Source: Tildeniella nuda ZEHNDER 1965/U140
GTDB taxonomy: Bacteria > Cyanobacteriota > Cyanobacteriia > Leptolyngbyales > Leptolyngbyaceae
Assembly: GCA_019358895.1 (NCBI GenBank)
Contig: JAHHIG010000002.1
Location: 372,001 to 436,000 of the forward strand
Length of the DNA stretch: 64,000 nt
Direction of reading: 5' to 3'
Shown in pieces: positions 37,684 to 47,977 of the stretch (position 1 is its first letter; each line of letters opens with the position of its first letter). Position numbers and translations under genes: made by a program. The notes below the pieces were generated by a model. That model saw only the letters and a list, made by a program, of their open reading frames with translations. It did not search any database and was not told where the DNA came from.

Positions 37684-39099
37684 TTATCCTCTCCCAACGC
37701 CAACATAGCGGAAGCCAGCTTGTTCTAACGCTTTGCGATCGAGGAAGTTGCGACCGTCAATCATGACAGGAGCGTGCATCAGGGTTGCCATTTTGGCATA
37801 GTCAAGCTGACGAAACTGTGTCCAGTCTGTGATCAGTACCAGGGCATCACAGCCATCTGCCAGCCGTTCTGGGTCAGTTTCTACGATCACGTCCGAGAGT
37901 CCGTGTCGCATCCCCGTTTGAGAGACGATCGGGTCATACGCTTTTACCTTCGTGCCCAAGCGGGTGAGCTGTTCGATGATGTTGAGTGCTGGTGCGTCCC
38001 GCAAATCATCGGTATCGGGCTTAAAGGTCAGCCCCAACAACCCGACTGTTTTGCCTTTGAGAATTTTCAGCACTTGCTGGAGCTTTTCAATCACGATCAC
38101 GCGTTGATGCTGGTTGACGTTGACAGCCGCTTTCAGCAGTTGCGCTTCGTAACCATAGTCATCAGCCGTGTGGATGAGGGCAGATACGTCTTTGGGAAAG
38201 CACGAGCCGCCCCAGCCAATGCCTGCTTGCAGAAACTTGCTGCCCACGCGAGAGTCTAGACCAATGCCCTTGGCGACTTCAACAACATCGGCACCGACAC
38301 GATCGCAAATATTAGCCACTTCATTAATAAAGCTAATTTTGGTCGCTAGAAAGGCGTTCGCTGCATACTTGATCATTTCTGCCGAGCTGAGATCGGTCAC
38401 TACAACAGGCACAGGGGGCAGAGACTGATCGATCGCGTATTGACGACTGACAATTGGCGTGTAGAGTTCTTGCATCAGCGCGATCGCTCTGGCACCGTTA
38501 CTGCCTAGCACAATTCGATCAGGGTTGAATGTATCGTCAACGGCACACCCTTCCCGCAGAAACTCAGGATTGCTGACGACATCAAACTCTGGCTCTGGCA
38601 GCGAAGACTTTCTTGTGACTAAATCTTCTGTAGCGCCACCGCCAGCCAATACAGACGCACTCACGGTCGCTCGTTGCTCAGCGAAGCCTTCCATGATGAG
38701 CATTCTCACCCAATCGCCTGAGCCGATCGGCACGGTGGATTTATTGACAATCACTTTGTAGTCGCTGGTGAGATGAGAGCCAATGCCTCGTGCGACTGCT
38801 TCCACGTAGCGTGTATCGCTTTCACCATTTGGCAGGGCAGGCGTACCAACGGCGATAAATAAGATTTGCCCATGCGCGACACCAGCGGCTAAATCGGTCG
38901 TGAATTCAATCTTTTCGGCTTGAATCGCGCTTTTGATAATGTCTGACAGTCCTGGCTCAAAAATCGGCGATTGCCCGGTCTGCATGAGTTTGACTTTCTC
39001 TTCGTTATTGTCAACACAGATGACATGATGACCGACATGGGCAAGACAGGCTCCCGTCACCAAACCGACGTATCCAGTACCAATGACACAAACGCGCAT
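37684..39099 (-). CDS. ugd: UDP-glucose 6-dehydrogenase
   Basis: About 471 residues from ATG 39099 (MRVCVIGTGYVGLVTGACLA), which is the family start; the frame extends to 39156. Oxidises UDP-glucose to UDP-glucuronate with NAD. Other features are the NAD motif above, the catalytic Cys in GIGWGGSCFPKDVSALIHTA and the C-terminal domain GLLGLTFKPDTDDLRDAPAL. A loop of about 30 residues before FDVVSNPEFLREG (EDLVTRKSSLPEPE) is longer than in many bacterial enzymes. It lies 144 bases after the uxs gene, on the same strand, giving consecutive steps of one pathway. Confidence 0.96.
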   Translation of the reverse strand: MRVCVIGTGYVGLVTGACLAHVGHHVICVDNNEEKVKLMQTGQSPIFEPGLSDIIKSAIQAEKIEFTTDLAAGVAHGQILFIAVGTPALPNGESDTRYVEAVARGIGSHLTSDYKVIVNKSTVPIGSGDWVRMLIMEGFAEQRATVSASVLAGGGATEDLVTRKSSLPEPEFDVVSNPEFLREGCAVDDTFNPDRIVLGSNGARAIALMQELYTPIVSRQYAIDQSLPPVPVVVTDLSSAEMIKYAANAFLATKISFINEVANICDRVGADVVEVAKGIGLDSRVGSKFLQAGIGWGGSCFPKDVSALIHTADDYGYEAQLLKAAVNVNQHQRVIVIEKLQQVLKILKGKTVGLLGLTFKPDTDDLRDAPALNIIEQLTRLGTKVKAYDPIVSQTGMRHGLSDVIVETDPERLADGCDALVLITDWTQFRQLDYAKMATLMHAPVMIDGRNFLDRKALEQAGFRYVGVGRG

Positions 39100-39242
39100 A
39101 GGAGAATCCTCAAAAAAGACTAGCGATCGACAGAAACAAGGTTTAGGCAGAAGCATCCAACGCTGACCAACGTTCTGAGCGCTATCCCTGAATCACGCAG
39201 CGATGGTACGGGCTTGCTCAGGCTCAGATCTGCGAAGCTGGA

Positions 39243-40238
39243 TTATGAGAGTGGTTTAACCCGATCGCGCAAGGGATCTTCACTCGCAGCACTGCTGGAC
39301 GTTGCCTCTGAATCAAACATACGTGCTCGAAAATCGGCGATCGTGTAATCAAGTCCCTGCTGCAACGGTATGGTTGGTTGCCAGCCCAGCCATTCTTTCG
39401 CTCTGGTAATATCGGGTTTGCGCCGACGAGGATCGTCTTGTGGCAATGGCTCAAAGCGAATAGCAGACGATGGGTCAATCTTTTGCTGCACTGCCTCGGC
39501 AAGCTGGAGAATGGTGTATTCATCTGGATTACCGATATTCACGGGTCCCTGATGATCGCCGTTCATAAGGCGCATCAGACCTTCAACGAGGTCAGAGGCA
39601 TAGCAAAAGCTGCGGGTTTGTGAACCGTCACCGTAGATAGTGAGCGGAATCCCCCTCAGTGCCTGGACGACAAAATTGCTGACGACACGTCCGTCATTTT
39701 CCAGCATTCTCGGACCGTAGGTGTTGAAAATTCTGGCGACTCGGATTTCAACATCGTTTTGGCGGTAGTAGTCAAATGCCAGCGTTTCAGCCACGCGCTT
39801 GCCTTCGTCGTAGCAGCTCCGAATGCCGATCGTGTTGACGTTGCCTCGGTAGTCTTCCGTTTGGGGATGTACTTCGGGATCGCCATAGACTTCAGAGGTC
39901 GATGCCAGTAAAAATCTGGCTTTCACCCGTTTTGCCAGCCCCAGCATGTTCAGGGTGCCGATCACGTTGGTTTTGATCGTTTTGACGGGGTTGTACTGGT
40001 AATGGACGGGCGATGCAGGGCAGGCGAGATGATAAATCTGGTCTACTTCCAGCCGGATTGGCTCTGTCACATCGTGGCGAATCAGTTCAAAGTAGGGATG
40101 GTCAAACCATTTTAGCAGGTTACGCTTGTGCCCGGTGTAAAAGTTATCGAGACAAATAACCTCATGACCTTCTAGCATCAAGCGATCGATTAAATGGGAG
40201 CCGATGAAACCAGCGCCGCCTGTTACCAGAATTCTCAT
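39243..40238 (-). CDS. uxs: UDP-glucuronate decarboxylase (UDP-xylose synthase)
   Basis: 331 residues of the extended SDR family. NAD motif [20 protein letters not shown]; catalytic Ser/Thr in [13 protein letters not shown] and Tyr-Lys in [19 protein letters not shown]. The [16 protein letters not shown] and [19 protein letters not shown] segments are characteristic of UDP-xylose synthases. It converts UDP-glucuronate, the product of the neighbouring ugd, to UDP-xylose for surface polysaccharide. The C-terminal 20 residues are poorly conserved ([18 protein letters not shown]). Confidence 0.93.
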   Translation of the reverse strand: MRILVTGGAGFIGSHLIDRLMLEGHEVICLDNFYTGHKRNLLKWFDHPYFELIRHDVTEPIRLEVDQIYHLACPASPVHYQYNPVKTIKTNVIGTLNMLGLAKRVKARFLLASTSEVYGDPEVHPQTEDYRGNVNTIGIRSCYDEGKRVAETLAFDYYRQNDVEIRVARIFNTYGPRMLENDGRVVSNFVVQALRGIPLTIYGDGSQTRSFCYASDLVEGLMRLMNGDHQGPVNIGNPDEYTILQLAEAVQQKIDPSSAIRFEPLPQDDPRRRKPDITRAKEWLGWQPTIPLQQGLDYTIADFRARMFDSEATSSSAASEDPLRDRVKPLS

Positions 40239-40371
40239 AGTGGCTCAAAAAAGGAGATAGGGATTCTGCAAACTAATTCTTTCTCCCAAGACTAACGGGC
40301 AAATCCGTATGAATACAGTCTTACTCACCAAGAATTCATGAAATCTTCAAGGTCAGACGGCGCGATCGGGT

Positions 40372-42180
40372 TTATTGGTCTAACCGAAGAACAGCCATAA
40401 ACGCTTCCTGTGGCACATCAACCGTACCGATCGACTTCATCCGCTTTTTTCCTTTTGCCTGCTTTTGAAGCAATTTCTTCTTGCGCGAAATATCGCCACC
40501 GTAGCACTTGGCAAGCACATCTTTACGTAGTGCTGGAATGTTTTCGCTGGCAACAATTTTGCTGCCGATCGCTGCCTGGATGGGAATCTTGAACTGGTGA
40601 CGTGGGATCAGTTCTTTCAGCTTTTCGGTCAAAGCGCGCCCAACACCATAGGCTTTGTCGCGGTGGACGATCGTTGCCAGCGGATCAACTGGGTCGCCGT
40701 TAATCAAGATATCGAGTTTGACAAGGGGGTTTTCCCGGTAGTCAATAATCTGGTATTCCATGCTGGCATAGCCGCGCGATCGTGACTTCATCTGGTCAAA
40801 AAAGTCGGTGGCAACTTCTGCCAGCGGCAGCTCGTAGATTAACGTGGTTCGTCCTGGCGTGAGATACTTCATATCCTTGAAGATTCCACGTCGCCCCTGA
40901 CTTAGCTCCATCAAGGTACCGACGTATGCCTCTGGGGTAATCATGTCCACCTGGACATACGGTTCCTCAATTTTTTCCCGTAGCTGTGGGTCGGGGAGGC
41001 GGCTGGGGTTGTCAATTTCCAGCACGTCACCTTTGATCGTCGTCACTCGATACACCACCGATGGCGAAGTCGTGATCAAGTCCAGATTGTATTCTCGCTC
41101 TAGCCGTTCCTGGACGATTTCCATATGCAGCAAGCCCAGGAAGCCGCAGCGGAAGCCAAACCCCATCGCGCTAGAGGTCTCTGGTTCGTAATGCAGGGCA
41201 GCATCGCTCAGCTTGAGCTTTTCCAACGATTCGCGCAAATTCTCAAACTGGTCAGCATCGATGGGAAACATGCCGCAGAAAACCATCGGCTTTGCTTCGA
41301 TATAGCCGGGTAAAGGCGCAGCAGCAGGAGCCGCTGCTAACGTAATTGTGTCGCCGACACGGGCATCTTCGACCGCTTTGATGGCGGCTGCCAGATAGCC
41401 GACCTCGCCAGCGTGGAGTTGATCGACCTGCACTTGAGTCGGCGAGAGCACACCAATCTCGTCAGCCACATACTCTTTGCCAGAAATCATGAGCCGGACG
41501 CGATCGCCCCGTTTCAGTGCCCCATCGACAACCCGGAAGTACACAATAACGCCGCGATACGGGTCATAGTAACTGTCAAAAATGAGTGCCCGGAGCGGTT
41601 GCTGTACCGTGTCTTGGGGTGGTGGTACCTGACGGACGATCGCTTCCAGAATATCTTCAATGCCAATGCCTTCTTTGGCAGACGCTTCGATCGCGTGGGT
41701 GCAGTCTAACCCGATGATTTCTTCGATTTCCTGCTTGACCCGATCGGGTTCCGCGCCAGGGAGATCGATCTTGTTTAAGACTGGAATGATCTCCAGGTTA
41801 TGCTCTAGCGCTAGATAAACATTCGCCAAAGTTTGCGCTTCTACGCCTTGAGATGCGTCCACCACGAGCAGCGCACCTTCACAAGCAGCGAGCGATCGCG
41901 ATACTTCATAGGAAAAATCTACGTGCCCTGGTGTGTCGATTAGGTTCAGCACATACTGCTGCCCATCGCGGGCGGTATAGTTCATTCGCGCTGCTTGCAG
42001 CTTGATCGTGATGCCGCGCTCTCGCTCCAGATCCATATTGTCCAAAAACTGCTCCTTCATCTCCCGTGCCTGCACGGTGCCTGTATCTTGCAGTAGACGG
42101 TCTGCCAACGTAGACTTGCCGTGGTCAATGTGGGCAATGATGGAAAAATTACGAATATGAGAGACGGGCGCGTCAGTCAT
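40372..42180 (-). CDS. lepA: Elongation factor 4 (LepA)
   Basis: 602 residues, the standard length. Translational GTPase that back-translocates or remodels stalled ribosomes. GTP motifs: [15 protein letters not shown] (G1), [10 protein letters not shown] (G2), DTPGHVDF (G3), NKIDLPGA (G4). The C-terminal LepA-specific domain contains [20 protein letters not shown] (near residue 560). The start ATG 42180 ([20 protein letters not shown]) is the expected one. Confidence 0.98.
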   Translation of the reverse strand: MTDAPVSHIRNFSIIAHIDHGKSTLADRLLQDTGTVQAREMKEQFLDNMDLERERGITIKLQAARMNYTARDGQQYVLNLIDTPGHVDFSYEVSRSLAACEGALLVVDASQGVEAQTLANVYLALEHNLEIIPVLNKIDLPGAEPDRVKQEIEEIIGLDCTHAIEASAKEGIGIEDILEAIVRQVPPPQDTVQQPLRALIFDSYYDPYRGVIVYFRVVDGALKRGDRVRLMISGKEYVADEIGVLSPTQVQVDQLHAGEVGYLAAAIKAVEDARVGDTITLAAAPAAAPLPGYIEAKPMVFCGMFPIDADQFENLRESLEKLKLSDAALHYEPETSSAMGFGFRCGFLGLLHMEIVQERLEREYNLDLITTSPSVVYRVTTIKGDVLEIDNPSRLPDPQLREKIEEPYVQVDMITPEAYVGTLMELSQGRRGIFKDMKYLTPGRTTLIYELPLAEVATDFFDQMKSRSRGYASMEYQIIDYRENPLVKLDILINGDPVDPLATIVHRDKAYGVGRALTEKLKELIPRHQFKIPIQAAIGSKIVASENIPALRKDVLAKCYGGDISRKKKLLQKQAKGKKRMKSIGTVDVPQEAFMAVLRLDQ

Positions 42181-42222
42181 GCACTTCTTTAGATAGTTGG
42201 GTTAGAAAGGAGGAGCAGCGTC

Positions 42223-42342
42223 ATGCCATTGCCATTTTGGTTCGAGACGTTGAACCCTGAGGTACTGATTAGTTATCGCACATTCGGCAGGCTCTCTACT
42301 TCACGTATTGTAATGCTTTCTGAACAGCAGCATGGCACTTGA
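42223..42342 (+). CDS. Possible 39-residue protein with a perfect ribosome-binding site
   Basis: ATG 42223 to TGA 42342. AAAGGAGGAG ends eight bases before the start, one of the best ribosome-binding sites in the window. The product would begin MPLPFWFETLNPEVLISYRT and is not related to a known family. It lies divergent from lepA in a gap of about 370 bases. The strong site is the only sign of translation; it could be part of the lepA leader by chance. Confidence 0.3.
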   Translation: MPLPFWFETLNPEVLISYRTFGRLSTSRIVMLSEQQHGT

Positions 42343-42549
42343 TGGCGCTGCCCTGTTGAATGTTCTGATGTACTCTCAGAAAGAGATATGTAAAATCTAT
42401 GAAGAAACTGTGAGATTTCGTGTCATACACTAATAAATGCTGACTGTTAAGCATTGCCCAGCGCTTTGCTCAGGTAGTAGGCTAGGCAAGATGGACTTGT
42501 TCCATACTTTAGATCTGTGCTTCCCCTCAAAAACCTTCGGTTTCACCCT

Positions 42550-42780
42550 ATGAACGAGCCTGCTGTCCATTCCCATCCACCAGCTGAAAAGGTGGAAGTT
42601 TCGATTCAGCTTGATCCTGATCTGCTGGAACAGCTCAAGCATCTGACGAATGAGCCAAGTAAAGTGATTGAAGTGGCGATCCGGCAGTGGCTAAGAAACC
42701 AGGGTGGGCGGGAAGATGAACTCGCTCGTACATTGAAGCGCAATCCACCAGTGCCACCCCGAGGAGAATGGAATGACTAG
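42550..42780 (+). CDS. Small ribbon-helix-helix-like protein
   Basis: About 76 residues from ATG 42550 (open frame from TTG 42517). VEVSIQLDPDLLEQLKHL followed by TNEPSKVIEVAIRQWLRNQG fits a ribbon-helix-helix DNA-binding fold, as in CopG-like regulators and antitoxins. The tail is basic and Pro-rich. No partner toxin frame adjoins, so it may be a solitary regulator. Confidence 0.72.
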   Translation: MNEPAVHSHPPAEKVEVSIQLDPDLLEQLKHLTNEPSKVIEVAIRQWLRNQGGREDELARTLKRNPPVPPRGEWND

Positions 42781-42917
42781 GGTGGGCGGCAATCTTGTCA
42801 GGCTCATTTAGCGTTCCGTCTACGTTCCTTTTAGACACCTATACCTGCCCCAGAATCTAACTGCATCTACCTGCGTGATTGCCCTCTAGCGCCCTTCAAA
42901 TCCCCATTCTGGCTCTG

Positions 42918-44747
42918 ATGACCTCTCCTACAGATTTTCAACGTCCCCTGTCAGAAGGTTTGGCTTTCACCTCGGCGAAAGATCAGTTGCCGGAAGTGAC
43001 GGATGAGCTGGTGTTTGTTCAGGATGCGGCAGGGAGCTACTTATCGTTTCATTGGCAACGAGTCACTCACTGTAACGTTGTGCCAGAGCGGATCACGGGT
43101 AGCCGTATCAGTGAGATCTTTAGTCCGGTTGAGCCAGTGTCCTATCTGGAGCGGATTCAGCGCGTTCTCGATCGCAGTGTCGCAGAACATTTTTGCTGCT
43201 ATTTTCGCTGTGCTGAGCAGATGCTGCTGTTTGATTTGGTCATGAGTCCTGTTTTAGTGCCCAATCGATCGCCGACTGCGGTCATCGTAGCAGGTCAACT
43301 ACTGCTTTCTCCTGGTGGTACTGCTGGAGTACCGGGACTGGAAGAACAAGGCTCTTTAGGAGCTGTTTCTTTGCGAGAGTATCCGGTTGCCTCTCTCAGT
43401 TCCGATCGCTATCAAAAGCTGCTGACTCAAATTGCCTCAAACATTCGCCGCACACTAGATCTGCCAACCATTTGGCAGCAGACAGTACAGGGACTGGGCA
43501 AAGCATTGGGCGCAAATCGGTGCCTTGTTTGTCCGTATGACCATCGGACGTATGAGCAGCGCACATCTAAAATCAAGGTCGTAGCAGAATATTGTCAGGA
43601 TGCCCTCCCATCCATGCTGGGTTTAGAGTTTTGGATGGCGGATCATGCAGTGCTGTCAGAGGCGATCGCCTCGCTTAAACCCGTCACGGCTCGAGGAGAG
43701 TCAGCCTTACAGGGAGGTAACAACCAGTGTCAGCAGCAATCGACCCTGGTTGTGGCAACGTGTTATTTAGATCAACCGAATGGGCTGATCGTGCTGCACC
43801 AGTGCGATCGCGATCGCGAGTGGACAGAGGCAGAACTGGAGTTGATGCAAGAAATGGCAGATCAGGTAGGTACGGCGATCGCTCATGCCACTCTGTTTAC
43901 TGCCAGCAATGCTTTAACGGCAGATTTGCAGCGGGCAAACGCCAGCTTGATTCAAAAGCACCGCGAACTGGAGGAAGCCAGACGACAAGCCGAAGAAGCC
44001 TCTCGTCTCAAAAGCGAGTTTCTGGCTAACACGTCGCACGAGCTACGAACTCCGCTCAACGGCATGATCGGCTTTCTCAAGCTCATCTTAGACGGGATGG
44101 CAGACGATCCCGCTGAGCAAAATGAGTTTATCAACGAGGCGTATGAGTCTGCTCTGCACTTGCTGGAAATCATTACTGACGTACTGGACATCGCCAAAAT
44201 CGAAGCGGGTACGCTGCAAATCGAGCTGAATCCTGTGAACCTGAACGAGCTTCTGCACGATGTCCAGCGCTTCGCACATAGCCAAAAACATCTTAAGAAA
44301 CTCAGTTTTGAAATTCAGAAGCCACCCACTGATGATGAAATCATCTTATTTGGCGACTATTTACGGTTAAAACAGGTGATGTTCAATTTGGTTGGCAACG
44401 CGATCAAATTCACCCATGAAGGTGGCGTGACCATCAGTATTGAAGTCATCAAAAAGAAGCTTAAGTTTCAGAACCAGGAACTTCCTGGAATGGTCAAGGT
44501 TCGCGTTGCCGATACTGGCATTGGCGTTTCCCTCGACAAGCAAGATCGACTCTTCCAATCGTTCAGCCAGATTGATGGTTCTCGCACTCGGCAGTATGGT
44601 GGCACTGGGTTGGGGCTGGCAATCTCTCAAAAGCTAGTAGAAGCGATGGGTGGCGACGTGCATTTTTACAGCATGGGCGAAGGGCTAGGGTCAACGGTGA
44701 CGTTCACGGCTCTGCTGTATCAAGAGCCTGTGATGATTACGTCGTAG
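42918..44747 (+). CDS. GAF-domain sensor histidine kinase
   Basis: About 609 residues from ATG 42918. The order is a PAS-like N-terminal region (about 20-120), a GAF domain (about 165-325), a coiled-coil linker ([20 protein letters not shown]), HisKA with the phospho-acceptor His in [16 protein letters not shown], and HATPase with [25 protein letters not shown] and [19 protein letters not shown]. There is no receiver domain, so it is a plain kinase; no cognate response regulator is adjacent. The short ribbon-helix-helix gene upstream is on the same strand but unrelated. Confidence 0.95.
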   Translation: MTSPTDFQRPLSEGLAFTSAKDQLPEVTDELVFVQDAAGSYLSFHWQRVTHCNVVPERITGSRISEIFSPVEPVSYLERIQRVLDRSVAEHFCCYFRCAEQMLLFDLVMSPVLVPNRSPTAVIVAGQLLLSPGGTAGVPGLEEQGSLGAVSLREYPVASLSSDRYQKLLTQIASNIRRTLDLPTIWQQTVQGLGKALGANRCLVCPYDHRTYEQRTSKIKVVAEYCQDALPSMLGLEFWMADHAVLSEAIASLKPVTARGESALQGGNNQCQQQSTLVVATCYLDQPNGLIVLHQCDRDREWTEAELELMQEMADQVGTAIAHATLFTASNALTADLQRANASLIQKHRELEEARRQAEEASRLKSEFLANTSHELRTPLNGMIGFLKLILDGMADDPAEQNEFINEAYESALHLLEIITDVLDIAKIEAGTLQIELNPVNLNELLHDVQRFAHSQKHLKKLSFEIQKPPTDDEIILFGDYLRLKQVMFNLVGNAIKFTHEGGVTISIEVIKKKLKFQNQELPGMVKVRVADTGIGVSLDKQDRLFQSFSQIDGSRTRQYGGTGLGLAISQKLVEAMGGDVHFYSMGEGLGSTVTFTALLYQEPVMITS

Positions 44748-44889
44748 AGATCATGTCTACGACCTGAAGCAGCCAGGAGACAGAGTTCAGACTTCAGAAG
44801 GGCGTTGTGGATCAGCTTCTGGTTCCTGGCTGCCAACCAGGTGTATCCTGCTCCTTTGGATTGGTTCTATCGGTCTCGATCGCTCAACA

Positions 44890-46140
44890 CTAAAAGACGG
44901 TGCCATCACTCTCGATTTGAATCGGTGGACTGCCGTTGGGGCGCAAAGCAGCGGCAATACGACGACCAGCAGCCCAAGTGCCACCCTGCAGAATTTTGAC
45001 TAAGGGAAGATCAGTTGCAGTGAGGTGGAGCTGCTGTCGCATCGTTTCGGCGATGCGATCGAGCAAAATGACCGTCAGCGCACGCCACTCCACGATCGCC
45101 TCTGAACCAGGCAACTGTGGCTGTTGTAAGACGATCGGGTCTTTAATTTGCAGCAGCCCCAAATCCACACACAAACCGCCATTGCGATATTCTGGCAACC
45201 CTGTAAGAGCCTCTAACCCAGTAATTTCTAAACCCAGTGCTTGCAGTGGCTCCAGCAGAGAGTACGTTAACCACTGCGACAGTTTGTGAAAGGGTACCAG
45301 TTGCGAATGCGGGCGATCGTTCGGTAATGCTGAATGAACCCAAACATCACCGAGATTGACCCCTGCAACGGTAAGTCTTCCAGCCCAAATATCACCGAAA
45401 CCAAACAGCACTGCACTCAAAACGGCACTAGCTTCTAACTGTCCATGCCGGATCTGTCCCAGCAAATAGTTAATTAAGGAGCCAGAACGGGGACTCTGGG
45501 AGCCAAAGACTGTAGGATGCTGCTGGAGCGTCTCTCCTAACCGTTGCAGCAGTTGTAAGCGCCCCTGAATGCCGATTAAGGGATTCTCTGAACTGACCTG
45601 AAAGGCTTCACTCAAGGCAGCTTCAGTGAGCGTTTGCAGCCCGATCGCATCTGCCTGTAACGGTTTTTGGGAATCGCTGGAAAAAATGCCCTGGCAGAAA
45701 GCATGAAAGCTGGCGATCGCCAACCCTTCCGATCGACGTAAGACAAGTCCTGTTTCGGGTTCAATGTACTGCCAGCGATCGCCTGCACCTGCATCCAGCA
45801 ACACGCTGACGATCGCTAGATCAAACTTTGCCTGAGCTTTTTCTAGCGGTGTCAAGCCGTCCAGTTTTGCTTCAAGGTTTACCAGTCGAGGCTGTCCATC
45901 CGCTTCAAAATGTCGCCAACGGCTGTGAAACGGCACATTCAAATCAGGGTAACTTTCACGAGTGATCTGAATCACATAGTCAGCGACCCGCTCCAACTGG
46001 CTCAGGTCGCAGCGAAAGTAACGAAGTTTGTCGGCACACGCCAACTCAAACAGTTGTCCGCAACGCTCCCGAACGGCGATCGGAGAGCGGAGATAGGCGA
46101 TCGCAGCAGCATCGTCTGCATTCAGCGGTTTAACGGTCAT
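44890..46140 (-). CDS. URC4-like protein (DUF1688)
   Basis: About 416 residues from ATG 46140, preceded by GTGGAGGGA; ATG 46143 and GTG 46152 are alternatives. LNADDAAAIAYLRSPIAVRE, VPFHSRWRHFEADGQPRLVN, DAGAGDRWQYIEPETGLVLR and HSQLVPFHKLSQWLTYSLLE, with FLAVV/GLCVDLGLLQIKDP, fit the DUF1688 family that includes yeast URC4 of the uracil catabolism (URC) pathway, whose exact reaction is not known to me. The next gene upstream on the same strand is a URC1-like GTP cyclohydrolase II homologue, 141 bases away, strengthening the assignment. Confidence 0.88.
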   Translation of the reverse strand: MTVKPLNADDAAAIAYLRSPIAVRERCGQLFELACADKLRYFRCDLSQLERVADYVIQITRESYPDLNVPFHSRWRHFEADGQPRLVNLEAKLDGLTPLEKAQAKFDLAIVSVLLDAGAGDRWQYIEPETGLVLRRSEGLAIASFHAFCQGIFSSDSQKPLQADAIGLQTLTEAALSEAFQVSSENPLIGIQGRLQLLQRLGETLQQHPTVFGSQSPRSGSLINYLLGQIRHGQLEASAVLSAVLFGFGDIWAGRLTVAGVNLGDVWVHSALPNDRPHSQLVPFHKLSQWLTYSLLEPLQALGLEITGLEALTGLPEYRNGGLCVDLGLLQIKDPIVLQQPQLPGSEAIVEWRALTVILLDRIAETMRQQLHLTATDLPLVKILQGGTWAAGRRIAAALRPNGSPPIQIESDGTVF

Positions 46141-46204
46141 CATTCCCTCCACTCAGCACTTAGCAAAAATAAGCTCAGGTTGTTGAAAGCCGACCATCAA
46201 GTCG

Positions 46205-46275
<71 letters not shown>

Positions 46276-46280
46276 CTCAT

Positions 46281-47564
46281 CTAATCACTCAGATCACGAC
46301 CTTTAACCGCTGCCAAAATCGCCTCGGTCGGCACTTGTCCTTCGGTATAGTATCCGGCGGCTTTCTTCGCCTCAATTTCAACCTGGGCATCGGCTGGGAT
46401 CAAGTCAGCAGGAATCGGAACGCGTTCGACGACAGTAATCCCTGACTTGGTAATGGCATCAAATTTCATGTTGCTCATGGAGATCAGGCGATCGATGCGA
46501 GTGATGCCGAGCCAATGCAGCACATCGGGCATGAGTTCCTGGAAGCGCATGTCCTGCACGCCTGCAACGCATTCTGTCCGGGCAAAGTAAGCATCCGCAC
46601 GATCGCCCCCTTCCTGCCGTTTACGGGCGTTGTAGACCAAAAACTTCGTGACTTCGCCCAGCGCTCGACCTTCTTTGCGGAAATAGACGATGACACCCGC
46701 TCCGCCTGCTTGCGCTGTCTGTATGCAGCCCTCAATGCCATGCACCAGATACGGGCGACAGGTACAAATATCAGACCCAAACACATCAGAGCCATTGCAC
46801 TCATCGTGGATACGTACCGCAAGCTCGCGATCGGGATCGGTAATCGCAGCTACATCACCGACGATGTAGACTGTCATACCCCCGATCGGCGGCAGAAAGA
46901 CGCGTAAATCCGGTCGCGTTACCAGCTCCGGAAACATCCCACCTGTCTGCTCAAACAAAGCCCGTCGCAGTGTCGATTCACTGACTGCCAACCGTTTAGC
47001 AAGCCCTGGTAAGTACCAGACAGGCTCGATCGCTGCCTTCGTGACTACCAGATCCCCATTCGCCTTCATAATGGTGCCATCAATCTTGAGGCGACCCTTT
47101 GCTGCCGCCTCCTGAAGTTCCGGCATATTGATATGCGCTTTGGTAATGGCGATCGTCGGACGGATATCGTAGCCCTGCTCATATAGAGGCTGATAGACTT
47201 CTCCAACGATCGCGCCAAAAGGATCGAGCGAAACAATTTTTTCTGGATCTGACCAAGCGGGATGCGGTCCCAGAAGTGCTGCTGGGGAAGTATTGGTCAG
47301 ATCTGCCCGGTGATCAGACTGCAACTGACCGCTGGCAACTGCCAACGCTCGATAAACGCCATACGCTCCAGAGTGGCTGCCAATCACATTACGCTGGGCT
47401 GCGTTTGTCAGAGTGCCAACAATAGCTCCACGCACCAGCGGATCTGCTTCACCCCACTGAATCGAAATTGGTTTGACCCCAAAACGGGCAGGATGAGACG
47501 TAAGTACAATGTGTTTCGCTTGAGACCCTGTTTTTTCGCTTGACCCTGTTTTTTCACTCGACAT
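46281..47564 (-). CDS. URC1-like GTP cyclohydrolase II family protein
   Basis: About 427 residues from ATG 47564 (open frame to 47684). The zinc-binding motif CNGSDVFGSDICTC (C-x10-C-x-C) and GVIVYFRKEGRALGEVTKFL identify a GTP cyclohydrolase II fold. It is about twice the length of riboflavin-pathway RibA. GGDRADAYFARTECVAGVQD and MRFQELMPDVLHWLGITRID are the features I associate with the URC1 branch linked to uracil catabolism. The first residues carry a duplicated SSEKTG from an 18-base tandem repeat. The URC4-like gene follows on the same strand; a uracil phosphoribosyltransferase, the third part of the pathway, is not in the window. Confidence 0.85.
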   Translation of the reverse strand: MSSEKTGSSEKTGSQAKHIVLTSHPARFGVKPISIQWGEADPLVRGAIVGTLTNAAQRNVIGSHSGAYGVYRALAVASGQLQSDHRADLTNTSPAALLGPHPAWSDPEKIVSLDPFGAIVGEVYQPLYEQGYDIRPTIAITKAHINMPELQEAAAKGRLKIDGTIMKANGDLVVTKAAIEPVWYLPGLAKRLAVSESTLRRALFEQTGGMFPELVTRPDLRVFLPPIGGMTVYIVGDVAAITDPDRELAVRIHDECNGSDVFGSDICTCRPYLVHGIEGCIQTAQAGGAGVIVYFRKEGRALGEVTKFLVYNARKRQEGGDRADAYFARTECVAGVQDMRFQELMPDVLHWLGITRIDRLISMSNMKFDAITKSGITVVERVPIPADLIPADAQVEIEAKKAAGYYTEGQVPTEAILAAVKGRDLSD

Positions 47565-47760
47565 AGAGGCACCCAGTAAGGAAATAGAGTAGAAGCAACA
47601 AATCCTAAACCGTAGATTCTGTAACCCTTTGCTGCTTGGAGTCCGACGATCGCATGATCTACCACTATGGCTATAAAGCCCCAAAGTGCGCGATCGCGCT
47701 TGCTCGGCGTGTGATCTTTACAACGAGCAGAGTTTACGATTCTACCAGTAGAGCTTTGAT

Positions 47761-47977
47761 TTAGAGAGTGCCTCAAGCGGCAAAACCTTGAGGAGCTTTC
47801 AGCTTTCAGCCCTTAGCTTTCAGCTCTAAAACTTATGCTGACCGCTCACTGCTTCAGTCTTTTAGCAAGACTTTAGTTTAGAGAGTGTCTCAAGTGGCGA
47901 AACCTTGAGGAGCTTTCAGCCTTTAGCTTTCGATTCCATAACTCATGCTGACCGCTGACTGCTGACCGCTTAGAGCT
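47761..47977. repeat. Two tandem copies of about 117 bp with STRR
   Basis: Units begin TTAGAGAGTG(C/T)CTCAAG(C/T)GGC at 47761 and 47878. Both contain ACCTTGAGGAGCTTTCAGC, AGCCTTTAGC-type heptamers and end in GCTGACCGCT. The array runs up to the stop codon of mutY on the reverse strand. Confidence 0.9.
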
